This document shows, one piece after another, positions 10,978-23,948 of a stretch of DNA of 64,000 bases; the stretch's first letter is position 1; each line of letters opens with the position of its first letter. The stretch is from Antedon mediterranea (Eukaryota > Echinodermata > Crinoidea > Comatulida > Antedonidae). Made by a program: the position numbers and the translations under genes. The stretch is from contig NC_092673.1 in the NCBI RefSeq assembly GCF_964355755.1, forward strand, positions 2,919,001-2,983,000. The letters run 5' to 3'. Below the pieces are notes generated by a model. The model had not been told where the DNA came from and did no database searches. It saw nothing but the letters and a program-made list of their open reading frames with translations.

Positions 10978-11160
10978 AAGCTTGGTTCCCTCTAGAACGT
11001 AACGCAAGGACGTAAACGCAACGCAAGCGTTTTAACCAATGACAAGCGAAGTTATAGACAGTTAGCAATTACAAGCGAATAAGCCATCGCTTGTGATTGG
11101 TCAATTCACTTGCGTTGAGTTACGTCCTTGTGTTGCGTCGCTAGTGGGAACCACGCTTTA
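10978..11160. mobile_element. MITE family a copy, full length
   Basis: Junctions TTAAGCTTGG and CCACGCTTTAA. Third nearly identical copy within 750 bp. Confidence 0.85.
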
Positions 11161-11831
11161 AAAAGGGACTACTTTTGCCCAATAAATGTCTATGCGTCTT
11201 AAAGGAATATCTTTTTTCAGTATAAGATCTTTACTTTCTTGATTACAAATAATACATTCACTTGTCAACATCCGATGACGTCTGGATCATCAGAATGTTT
11301 CCCCAGTCGCGCGTATATACCTACCAGTAATTTCGTTTAATAGCCTGCCCTTTGTCGCGCGCGCACTTTTTAACTATATAAGGAGGTGCGTCAATTTGCA
11401 GACAGATTAATTTAACTTGATAAACCAGCGAGGAACCTAACAATTAAAAAACTGAATTTAATTAATAATAATCACCTTTCGGATATTATTTTCTAGATTC
11501 CATCTCTTGTTAAATGTGACTGGCCGTCTGGCGGATTATGCAACGTCCCTTTGCTTACTGCAACCGACAAAATGAAATTGTTCAAGTCGAGTTTCTACGT
11601 CAAACTAGTCTAAAAAGTCATTAAACTGTACAAGTTTGTCGCCCTAAAGTTCAAGTTTACAACGCTGATAATGAATCATTTAATTAAATAATGGCCTGGT
11701 ACAAATGCTTTCTTTTAGTTGATAATAAAAAATAAACTTTTCTTTTTAATAATTTTCATTTTTTCCAACTGAGCATTCATTTTTTCCTATTGTAAATATA
11801 TGCAAAATGATTTATGTTCAACAATGCATAG
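11161..11831. other. Intronic DNA with an orphan TATA-like promoter motif
   Basis: TATATAAGGAGG at about 11376-11387 follows a CG-rich stretch (GTCGCGCGCGCAC). No reading frame or RNA family follows it. Confidence 0.25.
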
Positions 11832-11934
11832 TAAAGCTTGGTTCCCACTAGGACGAAGCGCAAGGACGTAGACGCAACGCAAGCGTGTTGTTGCGTTACG
11901 TCCTTGTGTTGTGTCTCCAGTGGGAACCAAGCAT
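11832..11934. mobile_element. MITE family a copy with a deleted centre
   Basis: Both ends present (AAGCTTGGTTCCCACTAGGA...CAGTGGGAACCAAGC), about 100 bp instead of ~183. Confidence 0.8.
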
Positions 11935-12036
11935 AATAAAAACATTGTTTTAACAGAACTCGATAATAATTGTGAATTATAGGGTGAGGGATGTTGCGAG
12001 TATGGTAACAAGATACGAATCAGGCGAAATCTGTAC

Positions 12037-12224
12037 CGCCGCATTTACACAGACGAGCGGTAAAGATAATAAACATAGAGAATCTATGTTATTCCTTATG
12101 ACCATTTACACACCGCGTGGAGTGGACGGTTTCCTGCAGGATAGATAGAGATTTTACGTGGGACAAGCTACGCGGTTTGCCGCTTACCGTTACCGTACCG
12201 CTCGTCTGTGTAAATTGGCCTTCA
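12037..12224. mobile_element. MITE family d copy
   Basis: TTTACACAGACGAGCGGTAA ... TACCGCTCGTCTGTGTAAAT, followed by TGGCCTT. Confidence 0.8.
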
Positions 12225-12708
12225 TCGTGTGTTCATTTATTTTGTCAAACATAGGCCTATAATAATAATACAATAGAAATGTGTTTTTATCATAGCAGTT
12301 ATAGAATTGATGTTTGAAAGTTGTTGTAGATAACAACCTTTGTCTTGTCTGATTATGAAATACATTCTAATTGTAATTCCATGTTTTAGAGACTTAGGAT
12401 ATTTAATTATTGATGCCTTGTAAAACCACTGTCTACAAAACAACAACATTATTGCACAAGTTACACTTACAATAATGCGTCATTCATGGATGAGCTGTGT
12501 TCATACGCATTGCAATGTATTATTAATGAGTTGGGTCCAGTCCAATTATTAATTACCCCCTCCCCCTCCCTCCAAAGAAAAAAAAAGAAATCATCTCGGC
12601 AGCGTAGCCATATACTATTCATTTTCACCTCATTATTTAGTTTATACTTTTAATTAAATTAATTATGACCGAATTGGGTCACTCTTTCCTGGATCCTCGC
12701 TCGTTCAT

Positions 12709-13000
12709 AAAGCGTGTTTCCCACTAGCGACGCAACACAAGGACGTAACGCAACGCAAGTGAATGGCTTATTCGCTTGTGATTGCTAACTGTCTATAACT
12801 TCGCTTGTCATTGGTTAAAACGCTTGCGTTGCGTTTACGTCCTTGCGTTACGTTCTAGTGGGAACCAAGCTTTAATTTAAGGACGCAACGCAAGGACGTA
12901 AACGCAACGCAAGCGTGTTGACCAATGACAAGCGACAGTTCGAATAATCCATCGCTTGTGGTTGGTCATCTCACTTACGTTGCGCATTAGCAGTATACAC
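12709..13000. mobile_element. Two adjacent MITE family a copies
   Basis: The first, 12709-12872, is internally shortened and complete at both ends. The second, about 12883-13000, lacks both terminal repeats (GGACGCAACGCAAGGACGTA...CACTTACGTTGCGC). Confidence 0.75.
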
Positions 13001-14382
13001 AAGTGTTGTTGAATAAAGAATTCAATGAAATGTTGACATCTGCATCATGTGTGTTTAATCTGGCGAACTGTGATCTAGCGTGCTGCTCAACATCCTTCAT
13101 TCATCCGTTCGTCGGACGCAACTTATCAACTTTCATTATTTTCTTCTTCCATACAACTTTCGGTTTCGCTACACTGTTACGGAATGAATTATAAAATGAA
13201 TGGTTGTTCAATTCCTCCGTGTTAACATCTTTGTTTTTAGTGTACTGGAGTAAATTGAACACGCATTTAGTACATTACTTTTATTACACAACGCATTGTT
13301 GATTTTGAACACTGCTTAAAGATGTATTGTCCCCCTGAAAAAAATGATTTTTTTAATTTGTTTTGTATATGGCATTTTAATGTCACATAATAGTTATGAA
13401 CAAAAATTAAATCGAAAGAAAATTTATTTAACTGAAAAAGTCAAATAGTCAAATTGACTGCCAGCAATGGGTTTTTGGTTGGATTTGACAACAACAAAAT
13501 TGTCATTTTATATGATAAAACATTTTTTTTCCCGTTTTTTTTTTTACGGAAGGGATTAACTTTGTTTAAAATACAAAATAACATATTTAATTCAAGGTCT
13601 GATTTAATTAATCTTCATTTTTCATGTTTTAAGGGGAAAAACATTTTTTGTATAACAATTATTAAAATAGTAAAGTACCATAATTCTACAATAACAGAAT
13701 GAAGACTTATTTTTTATTCCTTGGTAAAATGCTAATTTTATTAGGAACTTACTGCAGTATAGCTAAGACCTTGTTCACACTGCCAACACACAACTTGCGT
13801 CACGATGCTTATAAAGAACATTGTATGCGACCCATTTTAGGTTTTAACTAACAACAACAATAACATTAAGCGTCAAAAAATAACATTTGTCTGTTGATCC
13901 ACGGATCTAGAGGGGGTAGGATTGTATGATGAGAGGCAGGGGAGGCATGATTTTAAACGCTTGCAATAATATATCAACTCGTCCACAGCAGCGATATGCG
14001 AACTGATTCAAATTTGTGTATGAATTGAACGGAGCTGAGCTAGATTAAAAAACAAGGCAGGCTCTGACGTCATTGATATTAAATCGCATTTGTAAGTGCT
14101 TTTAACTAAGATTAAGGCCATATTCATACAATATGTATCGTTTTCTCTGTGTTCACACTTAAGGTTTAGATGCATACACGTCACCATCTCCGTTTGGACT
14201 GTAAATCAAATTCAGCATTTTGCCTAAAATGTTTTACTTTTTTCGCCTTCTACAAAGAGCTTTGAAATGCATCGATTGTTATTCCAGTAAATATAATACT
14301 GTATGTTTTATATACGTTAGGCTTAGATGAAAGATTTTGGTAACAGGTCGGCCCTATAGCAATATCAAAGGTGGTAACCTTA
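13001..14382. other. Intronic DNA with one MITE end
   Basis: 13315-13335 (TTAAAGATGTATTGTCCCC) matches the end of the 17118-17678 element. The matching opposite-end sequence (GGACAATATATC) is at about 16293. Otherwise nothing. Confidence 0.4.
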
Positions 14383-14420
14383 AAGCTTTGTTCTCACTAG
14401 AGAGTGAGAACCAATCTTAA
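14383..14420. mobile_element. MITE family a remnant: two ends only
   Basis: AAAGCTTTGTTCTCACTAG is directly followed by AGAGTGAGAACCAATCTTA; the entire interior is missing. Confidence 0.75.
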
Positions 14421-14509
14421 TGTGTCCGTTTGCTATGCGGTTATGTCCGTATTCAACGGTTATCAAATTTAGTACCATTTGGCGCTTTACATTTAGACCA
14501 TTTAACTTT

Positions 14510-14692
14510 AAGCTCTGTCCACACTATTAAATGTTATGTGACAAAAAATGTGATGTGCCCATATATGGAGACGATGATGTCATATTACTACCATATTTAA
14601 GCATATCACTACTATATTAGGGCACATCACTACCATTGGGCATATCACACTTTTTTTGTCAAACTAGTTTGATAGTGTAGATAGAGGTTAAA
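14510..14692. mobile_element. MITE family b copy
   Basis: AAGCTCTGTCCACACTATTA ... GATAGTGTAGATAGAGGTTA. Contains three CTACCAT/CTACTAT blocks in its middle. Confidence 0.8.
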
Positions 14693-15044
14693 GTCATGTA
14701 TCATGGTGATTTTAATACGAATGAAGCAAGCGTGTGTATTATGTTGTAGTTTGGTGTGAACCATGCCACTGTAGTAATGTAAGCCTGTATCGTATGTTAC
14801 ACGCGTCGATATTCGTTATATCAGGCAAGTGCTTTTCTTAATAAATTAATTGATGGATGTTAGGACACGTTTGAGATTAATGACTTGTTTTCAGTTGTTG
14901 TCTTCAACTGTTGGATATTCAGCATATTGTTTTTTATTAAGTGCATTGGATTTTTATCTTCACATCCCTTATATAATTTATTGTGAAACGTATTGAAAAT
15001 TAACATTGAAGACGAATCAACGCACTTTTGCTTTACCGTAAATG

Positions 15045-15143
15045 ACCGAAGCGCCGCGCGGTATAATATGCGCCGCGGTAGAATAAGCTCCGCAGTAGAA
15101 TAAGCGCCGCGGTAGAATACGCGCCGCGGTATAATAAGCGTGC
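15045..15143. repeat. ~18-bp GC-rich tandem repeat, about 5 copies
   Basis: Unit GCGCCGCGGTAGAATAA. Its CpG density contrasts with the AT-rich flanks. Confidence 0.85.
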
Positions 15144-15299
15144 ACGGGTGGTGTAGATAAACACCGTATCATTCGTTATATTAAGAGCGCCGTGGCTGAC
15201 CATAATGTGTATATGGGTGTTATAGAGGAATTGTTTAGGCTATGCCATATAATTATTATAATATATAGAGAGGCCTATTTATTATATTATCAATTGAGG

Positions 15300-15500
15300 G
15301 ACTTGTGCTGTTCCTCCGTACCACGCCGAGAGTGTTAAGAGTCCTTATCCAATCGAATTTGAACAATACCATAAAAGCCCTAGTGCTCTAATGGTTAGGA
15401 CATCAAGCAGAAAGTTCCGGGTTCGAATCTCGACATTCTCACAGATTGCCTCATCATAATCGTTCCAAATTAATTAATTAGATTTCAGCATATCACCGGG
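15300..15500 (+). mobile_element. tRNA-derived SINE
   Basis: AGTGCTCTAATGGTTAGGAC and GGGTTCGAATCTC give A- and B-box-like motifs. The head carries a short deletion compared with the copy at 6185-6395. Confidence 0.7.
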
Positions 15501-16688
15501 CTGTTTTATTAGAATTCATCTGTGCCTGTTTATTTATTATAGAATATATATAATAGTTATGAAAACAACACACGAGCGTAGCGTACTTCATCGAGTAGTA
15601 GTTATGGGTATGTTGCATCAGCGATTGTGGTTGTGAAATATATTGTGTATACCGTTTAATCTGGGAGTTGTTATTAGACAACTCCCTGGTTTAATACTAT
15701 GCACGGTCAAAGCTTGCGTTTTTGTTGTAATTTCGATTTCGAAGAAAATGAAAAAAGTGCAGCCACCGTCGAATAAAATCCACACTTCGACAAACGTTTA
15801 TTGTTTTTGAATGACTATACAGAATTATCAAGAACTTGTTTAGTTCCAAACACATTAAGTCAAAGATCAATTAGCAATTATTGGTTAATTGGTAATACGT
15901 CATTACATGTTTGTTGACTTCATGGCATTGGAAGCCTTTTTATTATTGGAGAATTGTTATGTAACGATGAAGCAATATATGATTCTTTGCTGAGATGTTA
16001 TGGGCATATTGGTGGTGGTGGTGGTATTTACGAAGAAATATATATATTTTTTCACAATTGTTATTGTTCATGAGTAGGCCCTATCCCAGTTATTCAAAAA
16101 GACAAAAGACATTTTATTTTAAACAAAAACTATTGTTTGCCAGACAATTTAAGTATTTTTTTGCTTTAATTTACATTCATTCAGGTAAATAATTTTTTTT
16201 CGATACAGTTTTTGGTCAAAGTGAATAACTATTATTTGACATTAAAATGGCATATTTAAAAAAACAATTTTAAAAGATAATTTTTTAGGAGGACAATATA
16301 TCTTTTAAACTGTTACGTCAACAAGTCGAGCGGCGTTTTTTTTTGTAAGAAATATTTCGTTATTTATAAACAGGGAGGTTTACATATCCCTGATGAATAA
16401 GCTTATTTTATGAACAGTAAATGTGGCATGTGTATTGCCATTTACAAACATCTCCAGCGTATTTATAATCGATAAAAAATATACCAGCAACATCTGTATG
16501 TCAATAATACCTTGAAAACAGTTAAAATGATTTAATGTATTACAACGACGAAAATACAAATTTACCACCAAAACAACAATTGTGAACATACATAACATAA
16601 TACAAATAATGTTGCCGCACTGCGTTGTTAAGTGATTTACATCTGATTTACATATTTTTATACCGTATTATTTGTGTTTTTTTTATAT
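15501..16688. other. Unassigned AT-rich intronic DNA
   Basis: Short GTGGTGGTGG run at ~16010. No coding evidence. Confidence 0.4.
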
Positions 16689-16785
16689 AGCTCTGCCTAC
16701 ACGATGGAACTAGTCATCATGTCCATGGGCACATCACATACATATTTTGTCACATACAGTTTAATATAGTGTAGACAGAGCTTTA
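16689..16785. mobile_element. MITE family b copy, short form
   Basis: About 97 bp; AGCTCTGCCTACACGATGGA ... ATAGTGTAGACAGAGCTTTA, with most of the interior lost. Confidence 0.75.
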
Positions 16786-17117
16786 AACACTTGTCCGTCT
16801 ATATTTTTAGGGACTCTACAGCTCACTGTCGGTCGGTTGGTCGGTAAACACTAACTTGAGAACGCGACATGGCCTTGTTTATTATGGTTTTGATGAGAAT
16901 GTTCTTCAACCCATTTGAAAACAACATTTTAGTTAATTCTATATGTTTTTGCTTGGTTCATCATTAGGCCTACATCTAAATTGTATTTAATTGAGATTTC
17001 TAAAAGTAAATCGATCAAAACCGATTTGGTTTATTTTTTATTTTTCTAGTCGACAATACTTTACCATAATATCTTACACGATATTTATTTATGAAAATTA
17101 AAATGAGTTCTTTTACC

Positions 17118-17678
17118 TTAAAGATGTATTGTCCCTTGAAACACAATAAAATGAAGGTCAAAATATTCTAAATTTAAAGTGGCCATATCAAAGTAATACA
17201 GGTATTAAAGTTATTCACTTTAAGTCGAAAATTCGAGCCAAAAACAACAAGTTTACGTAATTAACAGGTAAATTAGTTTGATTACATTTCATCTGGAAAA
17301 TCGTCACGAGCAAAAGTAAACAAATATTTCAAACCATTAGTACGCATTATGCATATGCTAAATAAGGATATTATACAACTCGTCACGGTTAAGAAGGTAT
17401 TTTCACACAGATCATGAGTAAGTTTTATGATTATGCATACAGAGTAGCCAAACAAGCGCGTTTCATTATGGGATATGTTTTGATTGAAAACTTTGACTGG
17501 AAGTCAAAGTTATTTTTTTAACAAAAAAACGTCTGTATTTCAGTTAAACAATTTTTTTTTCGAAAAATTTTTGGTGATAGTTAATAATTATTATGATACT
17601 TCAAAATGACCCACGTTTTTTCGAAATCTTTTATTTTTTATTTTTTTGGAATTAGTCAAAGGGACAATACATCTTTAA
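17118..17678. mobile_element. 561-bp non-autonomous DNA transposon
   Basis: Perfect 18-bp inverted ends TTAAAGATGTATTGTCCC / GGGACAATACATCTTTAA. The outermost TTAA on each side could be a 4-bp target duplication (piggyBac-like) or part of the repeat. No coding capacity. Confidence 0.7.
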
Positions 17679-18059
17679 ACATAACAGGTTGTAGATATTA
17701 AATACTTCCGGACTGAGAAGATTTTCATAGTATTCTTATTATTACGAACAATCATTAAAATTAAAACTATTTTTCTATGTAAAATTTATATTAATAATTT
17801 CGATCCGTGAATAAGAATATCGAAGGCGGTAGTGCATACTTCCGGATAGATTCCGTTTCTATTCTATGAATTTTCGTAAATCTGAACAATCGGATTAAAA
17901 ATGTGTTTCTATGTAATGTTGTAAATAATAAATATTGTTTGTTTGTTGGCAAGATATTATATTATCGTAATTAATATTTATTACGTCATAACCTGGTGTT
18001 ATAATTGTCAACAACTAAAGAGCCGAATAATTTGAGAAATGTGACGGATTTTTACAAAA
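17679..18059. repeat. Diverged direct repeat
   Basis: ACTTCCGGA...TTCTATG(T)AA blocks at ~17705-17785 and ~17848-17925 are related at about 130-145 bp offset. Confidence 0.4.
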
Positions 18060-18280
18060 CGAACGAACGTCGTTCAACCGCCGTCAACCCGCACGCGAGT
18101 TCAACCGCCGCCAACCGACGCACGTTGAACCGCCATCAACCCTGCACGCCGTGCGTTGAACCGCCGTCAATCCTCACGTCGCGCGTTCAACCGCCGTCAA
18201 CCAACACGCGCGTCGTTGAACCGCCGCCGTCAACCCGCACGCGCGTCGTTAAAGCGCCGCCGTCAACCCGCACGTACGTG
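18060..18280. repeat. GC-rich CGCCGTCAACC tandem repeat
   Basis: Imperfect ~33-bp units built from GTTGAACCGCCGTCAACCCG and CACGCGCGTC. It opens a 99-codon frame without an ATG, with Pro/Thr/Arg repeats, which I do not regard as a gene. Confidence 0.75.
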
Positions 18281-19724
18281 TTAAATTTACCTGCATTTTT
18301 TTAATGAATTCTTTGAATACTATTTTTAGTAACATCATTATTATCTATAATAATAGGCCTACGTACATGTGTATTATTTCCTCATTATTTCTTCATTAAG
18401 TCTTTCAAAATAGACTCAGTTTCGTATGGCTTAGTTCTTGGTATAACAGTCGTAACTATAGACTTATTTCAATGGTCATTGTCCTACCAATTATTAAAAA
18501 AATATATATTTCTTTGAATATATATTTTTTTTTATACATCGTATCTATCGTTTCCTTCAATGAATCCTGGCTCTTCCAAACTTTGAAAAATAAAATCTTC
18601 ATAATTCTTTAAAAAAAAATAATGTGGTTTGTATTTTAAAAAAAATATTAATTCGATCTAAACTAATCTGCGTTTTTGTAAAAATCCATCACATTTCTCA
18701 TACAAAATAATTACATAGCATGTTGTGTTGTTGCAACCTTGGTGTCAGTGCCATTTCACTCGTCTACCACCCTATAATCTTTCTCCAGTAGCATAGGAGT
18801 AGGCCTACTTATAATACAACATCACATGTGTTTCACATGTATCTCCTACTATCTCAAACTATAACATAACCGTAAATGATTCACATTATTTGTGATACAA
18901 GATTATATTATTCCTGATATACTGGGCACATATTTTACTGTAGTAATGTGGAGATAGGCCTACAGTGGTTGAATAAGGGTATCTCAAATACTGTAATTGT
19001 TATTAGAACGCCGTTTTTGTTTGTTTGGAGGGTTTTTTTTCTTGGATATAAAATACACACTTCGTACCCGGTAAATCATGTTATAATAATGGGTTATAGT
19101 TCTCACTGATTATAAATTGTCTTCCGATAATCTTTCGAATCGTACAGTTACATTCTAGGAATACTCAATGTTTCTTACTAGTATACGTATAATATAACAA
19201 TATTAGTGTAGTTGAATACCATCCCGAGACTACCTGCGTTTAGAGGTCATGTGATTGTGGAATAATGTTCCTCATCTTTCTCGTTATACGTGTTTGTGCC
19301 GAGTATAGCTTCCAGTTGTTATAGGCTATATGAATATAATAACGGATTAATGATTATTTCTCACTCCAGCTTGCCGATTTCCCTTTCTATGGCGCTTTTG
19401 AAGTGTGAACAACCACTATTTTCCCTCCTCTTTTTCGTTATATTTTTCTCCTTTACACCACTGCGTCATTTATATCGCTCTTTAAATACTTTTGTTTGAT
19501 TGGAAAATTAATGTCAAAAGAATTTTTTGAGTACACACTTATCTCAATCAAACCTCTGTCTCCTATGAGCCGAACTCATTAAAATAAACAAATACGGTTG
19601 TAGGTCGTGTTTGACTGTCGATTTTGTGAGAGCAGAATAGTCGTTTATTCCCACTCCTGCTTATTCCAGGACAGTATACCTCCTTAATTGGCATAAGGAG
19701 TGCCCCCTAAATTGAGGTGTCCCA
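18281..19724. other. Unassigned AT-rich intronic DNA
   Basis: No gene or known repeat seen. Confidence 0.4.
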
Positions 19725-19883
19725 CTAGAACGCAACACAGTGACGCAAAGTGCTGTCTTGCGTAATCACAAGTATACAGTAGGAACCGACGACGCAATAG
19801 TGCTGCAAACATCGTGGCAGGCGCAAACACAATGATTGGAAGGGTATTTTCTTACGTTGCGTCGCTAGTGGGACCCAAGCTTT
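19725..19883. mobile_element. MITE family a, variant subfamily
   Basis: The interior (CGTAATCACAAG...GAACCGACGACGCAA...TGCTGCAAACATCG...AAACACAATGATTGGAAGGG) is shared with 38753-38947 and 39776-39934 rather than with the main family. Confidence 0.7.
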
Positions 19884-20486
19884 AAGAACGGGTATACAAT
19901 ACTTCCTATGTTATGGCATGATGATCATCCTCCTGCGTTCCTCTTTTATATTATATGTAGCCCTAAAATATAAGCATATATTGTGTTTTTTATTTCCGTA
20001 TTTGATACTTATCTTTAGCTCTTTAAGTTAATGCAAATGTATTTATTAGATATCAAAAACAAGAAATAATGATTGATTCGTGTTATAAGCCATGATTCTT
20101 ATCAGCGTACGATCGTAATGGATTTAATCAATTAATACTATATTGAATAATATAAGATCCGCCAGGGATCTGTGTTCGTTGGTGAAGCCATTATCGATGT
20201 AATGAAAGTCTACATTAAAAAATAATCAATTGTAATTTTTCACAAATCCATTATTGATATTCCAATTGCGTCATTCGTTTTATATTATCGTTGTTTAGTT
20301 CGCTAGCATTGTATTACATGGATGTGATATTTGTACTGAATAATGCGTCTCTGGAGACTGTGAAACGGATTGAACTTCGGTTTCTGGTTACAAACTTTGA
20401 TCGGTGCATGGCTTCCATTCGCTCTTCCTTCTTGTGGAATATTTCGATAGTCCTGTGATGATCCTAATTGGGTTGCAGAATCTGCA

Positions 20487-21815
20487 TCAGCTCATGTCAA
20501 CATCGCATCCTCTTCGATTGTATTATCTCAGCTCATGTCATGTCATCATCGCATCCTCTTCGATTGTATCATCTGCATCAGCTCATGTCATGTCGACATC
20601 GCATCCTCTTCGATTGTATCATCTGCATCAGCTCATGTCATGTCAACATCGCATCCTCTTCGATTGTATCATCTGCATCAGCTCATGTCATGTCAACATC
20701 CCATCCTCTTCGATTGTATCATCTGCATCAGCTCATGTCATGTCAACATCGCATCCTCTTCGATGGTATCATCTGCATCAGCTCATGTCATGTCAACATC
20801 GCATCCTCTTCGATTGTATCATCTGCATCAGCTCATGTCATGTCAACATCGCATCCTCTTCGATTGTATCATCTGCATCAGCTCATGTCATGTCGACATC
20901 GCATCCTCTTCGATTGTATCATCTGCATCAGCTCATGTCATGTCAACATCGCATCCTCTTCGATTGTATCATCTGCATCAGCTCATGTCAACATCGCATC
21001 CTCTTCGATTGTATCATCTGCATCAGCTCATGTCATGTCAACATCGCATCCTCTTCGATTGTATCATCTGCATCAGCTCATGTCAACATCGCATCCTCTT
21101 CGATTGTATCATCTCAGCTCATGTCATGTCAACATCGCATCCTCTTCGATTGTATCAACTGCATCAGCTCATGTCATGTCAACATCGCATCCTCTTCGAT
21201 TGTATCAACTGCATCAGCTCATGTCATGTCAACATCGCATCCTCTTCGATGGTATCATCTGCATCAGCTCATGTCATGTCAACATCGCATCCTCTTCGAT
21301 TGTATCATCTGCATCAGCTCATGTCATGTCAACATCGCATCCTCTTCGATTGTATCATCTGCATCAGCTCATGTCATGTCAACATTGCATCCTCTTCGAT
21401 TGTATCATCTGCATCAGCTCATGTCAACATCGCATCCTCTTCGATTGTATCATCTGCATCAGCTCATGTCATGTCAACATCGCATCCTCTTCGATTGTAT
21501 CATCTGCATCAGCTCATGTCAACATCGCATCCTCTTCGATTGTATCATCTCAGCTCATGTCATGTCAACATCGCATCCTCTTCGATTGTATCAACTGAAC
21601 CAGCTCATGTCATGTCAACATCGCATCCTCTTTGATTGTATCAACTGCATCAGCTCATGTCATGTCAATATCGCATCCTCTTCGATGGTATCATCTGCAT
21701 CAGCTCATGTCATGTCAACATCGCATCCTCTTCGATTGTATCATCTGCATATAGCTCATTTCATGTCAACATCGCATCATCTTATCTTCGATTGTATCAT
21801 CTGCATCAGCTCGCT
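20487..21815. repeat. 50-bp minisatellite, about 27 copies
   Basis: Unit CATCGCATCCTCTTCGATTG, TATCATCTGCATCAGCTCAT, GTCATGTCAA. Length variants of 45 bp (one TGTCA lost) and shorter (CTGCAT lost) recur. No stop codon occurs in any + frame of the unit and 50 is not a multiple of 3, so three long overlapping open frames arise (up to 522 codons); these look fortuitous. Confidence 0.97.
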
Positions 21816-21840
21816 TCTTTTATATTTTAGTATTCACATC

Positions 21841-21853
21841 TCCCCCCCCCCCC
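21841..21853. repeat. Poly-C run
   Basis: About 13 C directly after the minisatellite. Confidence 0.85.
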
Positions 21854-22275
21854 ATTGTTATGTGTGTTATAATCAATCATCAATACAATGTCTCTTAATC
21901 CTTCACATTTCAAATTTTCCAAACAAAAAATTTATACCATATTCTTTTTATTATGTACTAAAGAATACTTGAAAACAAGGGATTAAATTAGTTCCGATCG
22001 TCATGGTAACTAACTCCAAGGTATTAAATATTGTATTAACACATAATATAGTTTAATGCTTGGATGAAAATGAACGAGTTATGCTACATAAATCAATCAA
22101 TGCGTCCTATATCAATTTCTCAATTTACTTACTGAGCCAAAATGAAGGTAATTTATTGCTATTTATTAGAATTAGCTATAGTGATGATAAGTGAAGTTAG
22201 CTCCAGGTATTATTTTGTTTCTTGGGATGGGGATGGGAATGGTATTAGCGGGAGGCCGACGACTGAACATCGTCT

Positions 22276-22430
22276 AAAGCTCTATCTACACTATCAAACT
22301 TTATGTGACAAACAAAATGTGATGTGTTTATATATGGACATGATGATATCATATCATACCATATTTGGGCATATCACTACCTTATTTGTGTATATCACAC
22401 CTATGCCTAGATAGTGTAGACTAAGCTTTA
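22276..22430. mobile_element. MITE family b copy
   Basis: TAAAGCTCTATCTACACTAT ... GATAGTGTAGACTAAGCTTT. The target-adjacent TA/TTA is kept on both sides. Confidence 0.8.
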
Positions 22431-23948
22431 GTTTGGGAGTAAACTGGTAGTAGCTACCCATGGCGTATAATGTCTTCATACAGCTTCTCTAAACGAAGAA
22501 CAATTCATATAGGCGTAGCCTAATACATTAAGCCAAGGTAGATATTGGAACACCTTGTACAAAATTCTCAAAAATACGGATGTTACGTCTATAATGTGAA
22601 ATTATGACCTGTTTTTGAAAGTGAAAATTAATAGCGTGTCGTGTCCTGATCATTATGTTTGTCATTATAGACTCATGTTCCTTCCGCTCACTCTGCTGTT
22701 TGTTTTAACAGTTATCTCATTTTTCATCATAACAATAGGTTGCTGCTATTATTCATAAATCACGAACCTTTACAAAAATGTAGTTTTTACTTTAAAGACT
22801 TTATACCTCCATGTTTAACAAAATTGCATGGAAACGGTAAATGAATACATACACACCCCGGAGCCGTTCAAAAGGTGGCAAATAAAATTACAGAGAAAAT
22901 GGGCTTTTAGATATTTAAAATTTCAATAAAATTCATATAAAATTCCAAAAATGCTTTGCAGGAGATACCATTATACTGTTTACAATTAATAATATTAATT
23001 AATTAAACTTTTGGAAACCAATATTTATATTTCTGAAAAGGTCTGTAGGAACGAAACACTGGGTGAGAAGAGAGCAGGTTTATGTACATTTAGAGTTGAT
23101 TATTCAATTAGAAAAAGAAAAGTTTGGCAGAAAATCCAGAAAAGTAGGCCTAACTCAATATATCAAAATATCTACAGCTATATAATGTAAAATCCACTTT
23201 ATGGGAAGCTTCTAAATGGTTGCATTTACTCACTCCATGTAATGTATTCGTTTATTACTGTAATAATTATTGATTGTTTGAAAATTACGAAAATGCATGT
23301 ATAATGACATAATGACTGAGTCGTGTGTAAAGACGTTACAATGTGATTAACAATCTTTTGTAGGCTTTGATGTTTTCTATGAAATGTTTTCAACATGTAT
23401 CAGTCAATGTCACGCAACCTTTCTTACGTAGATAAATAACTTTATTAACATCAAAACATAGTCATTAATTTGCTTTCGGTAAAGTAATTTGTTTTGTTTG
23501 TTTGGGGATTTTTAAAAATTTTTCTCGGTATTAGTTTTGTATTTGATAATATCATTTTGATATTAGGTTTTTTTTATTGTCATTGTTATCTGTTGATAAC
23601 GTTATATCATAGTTTTCAGAATTCTTGCGGAATTCCTGTGGCCTAGTTATTGCAATCATTCCCGGACAAAAACACATGAAGGCTGCCTACGCTTTGTTGA
23701 ATTTAGGAATGCTCTCCGAATATATTCATACATATTATGTTGTACTGTTTAGTTAGCATACCTTCTTTTTTCTGAGTGAGATTCTGGTGGTATAGTTATA
23801 TGTCTAGTTCTTAATTCTGTGAGTGGGTATTGTACCTCCACGTTTATCTGCGCTTGTATTAGGACCTCTCGGAATACTAATTAGGCTACTCGTGTAACTT
23901 CTCCTGCTTTAAGAGATACTGGTAGGCATATAGGTGTTTGTTTACGTT
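22431..23948. other. Unassigned AT-rich intronic DNA
   Basis: Nothing recognised. Confidence 0.4.

Noticed and set aside
18005-18304. 99-codon Pro/Thr/Arg-rich frame
   Set aside because: No ATG at the start and the body is a GC-rich tandem repeat.
20404-21972. 522-codon open frame and two other long overlapping frames
   Set aside because: Produced by the stop-free 50-bp minisatellite; all three frames are open, the product is a simple cycle, and the long frame's start is not an ATG.
22142-22414. 90-codon frame
   Set aside because: Half of it is MITE family b sequence; other b copies give similar chance frames.
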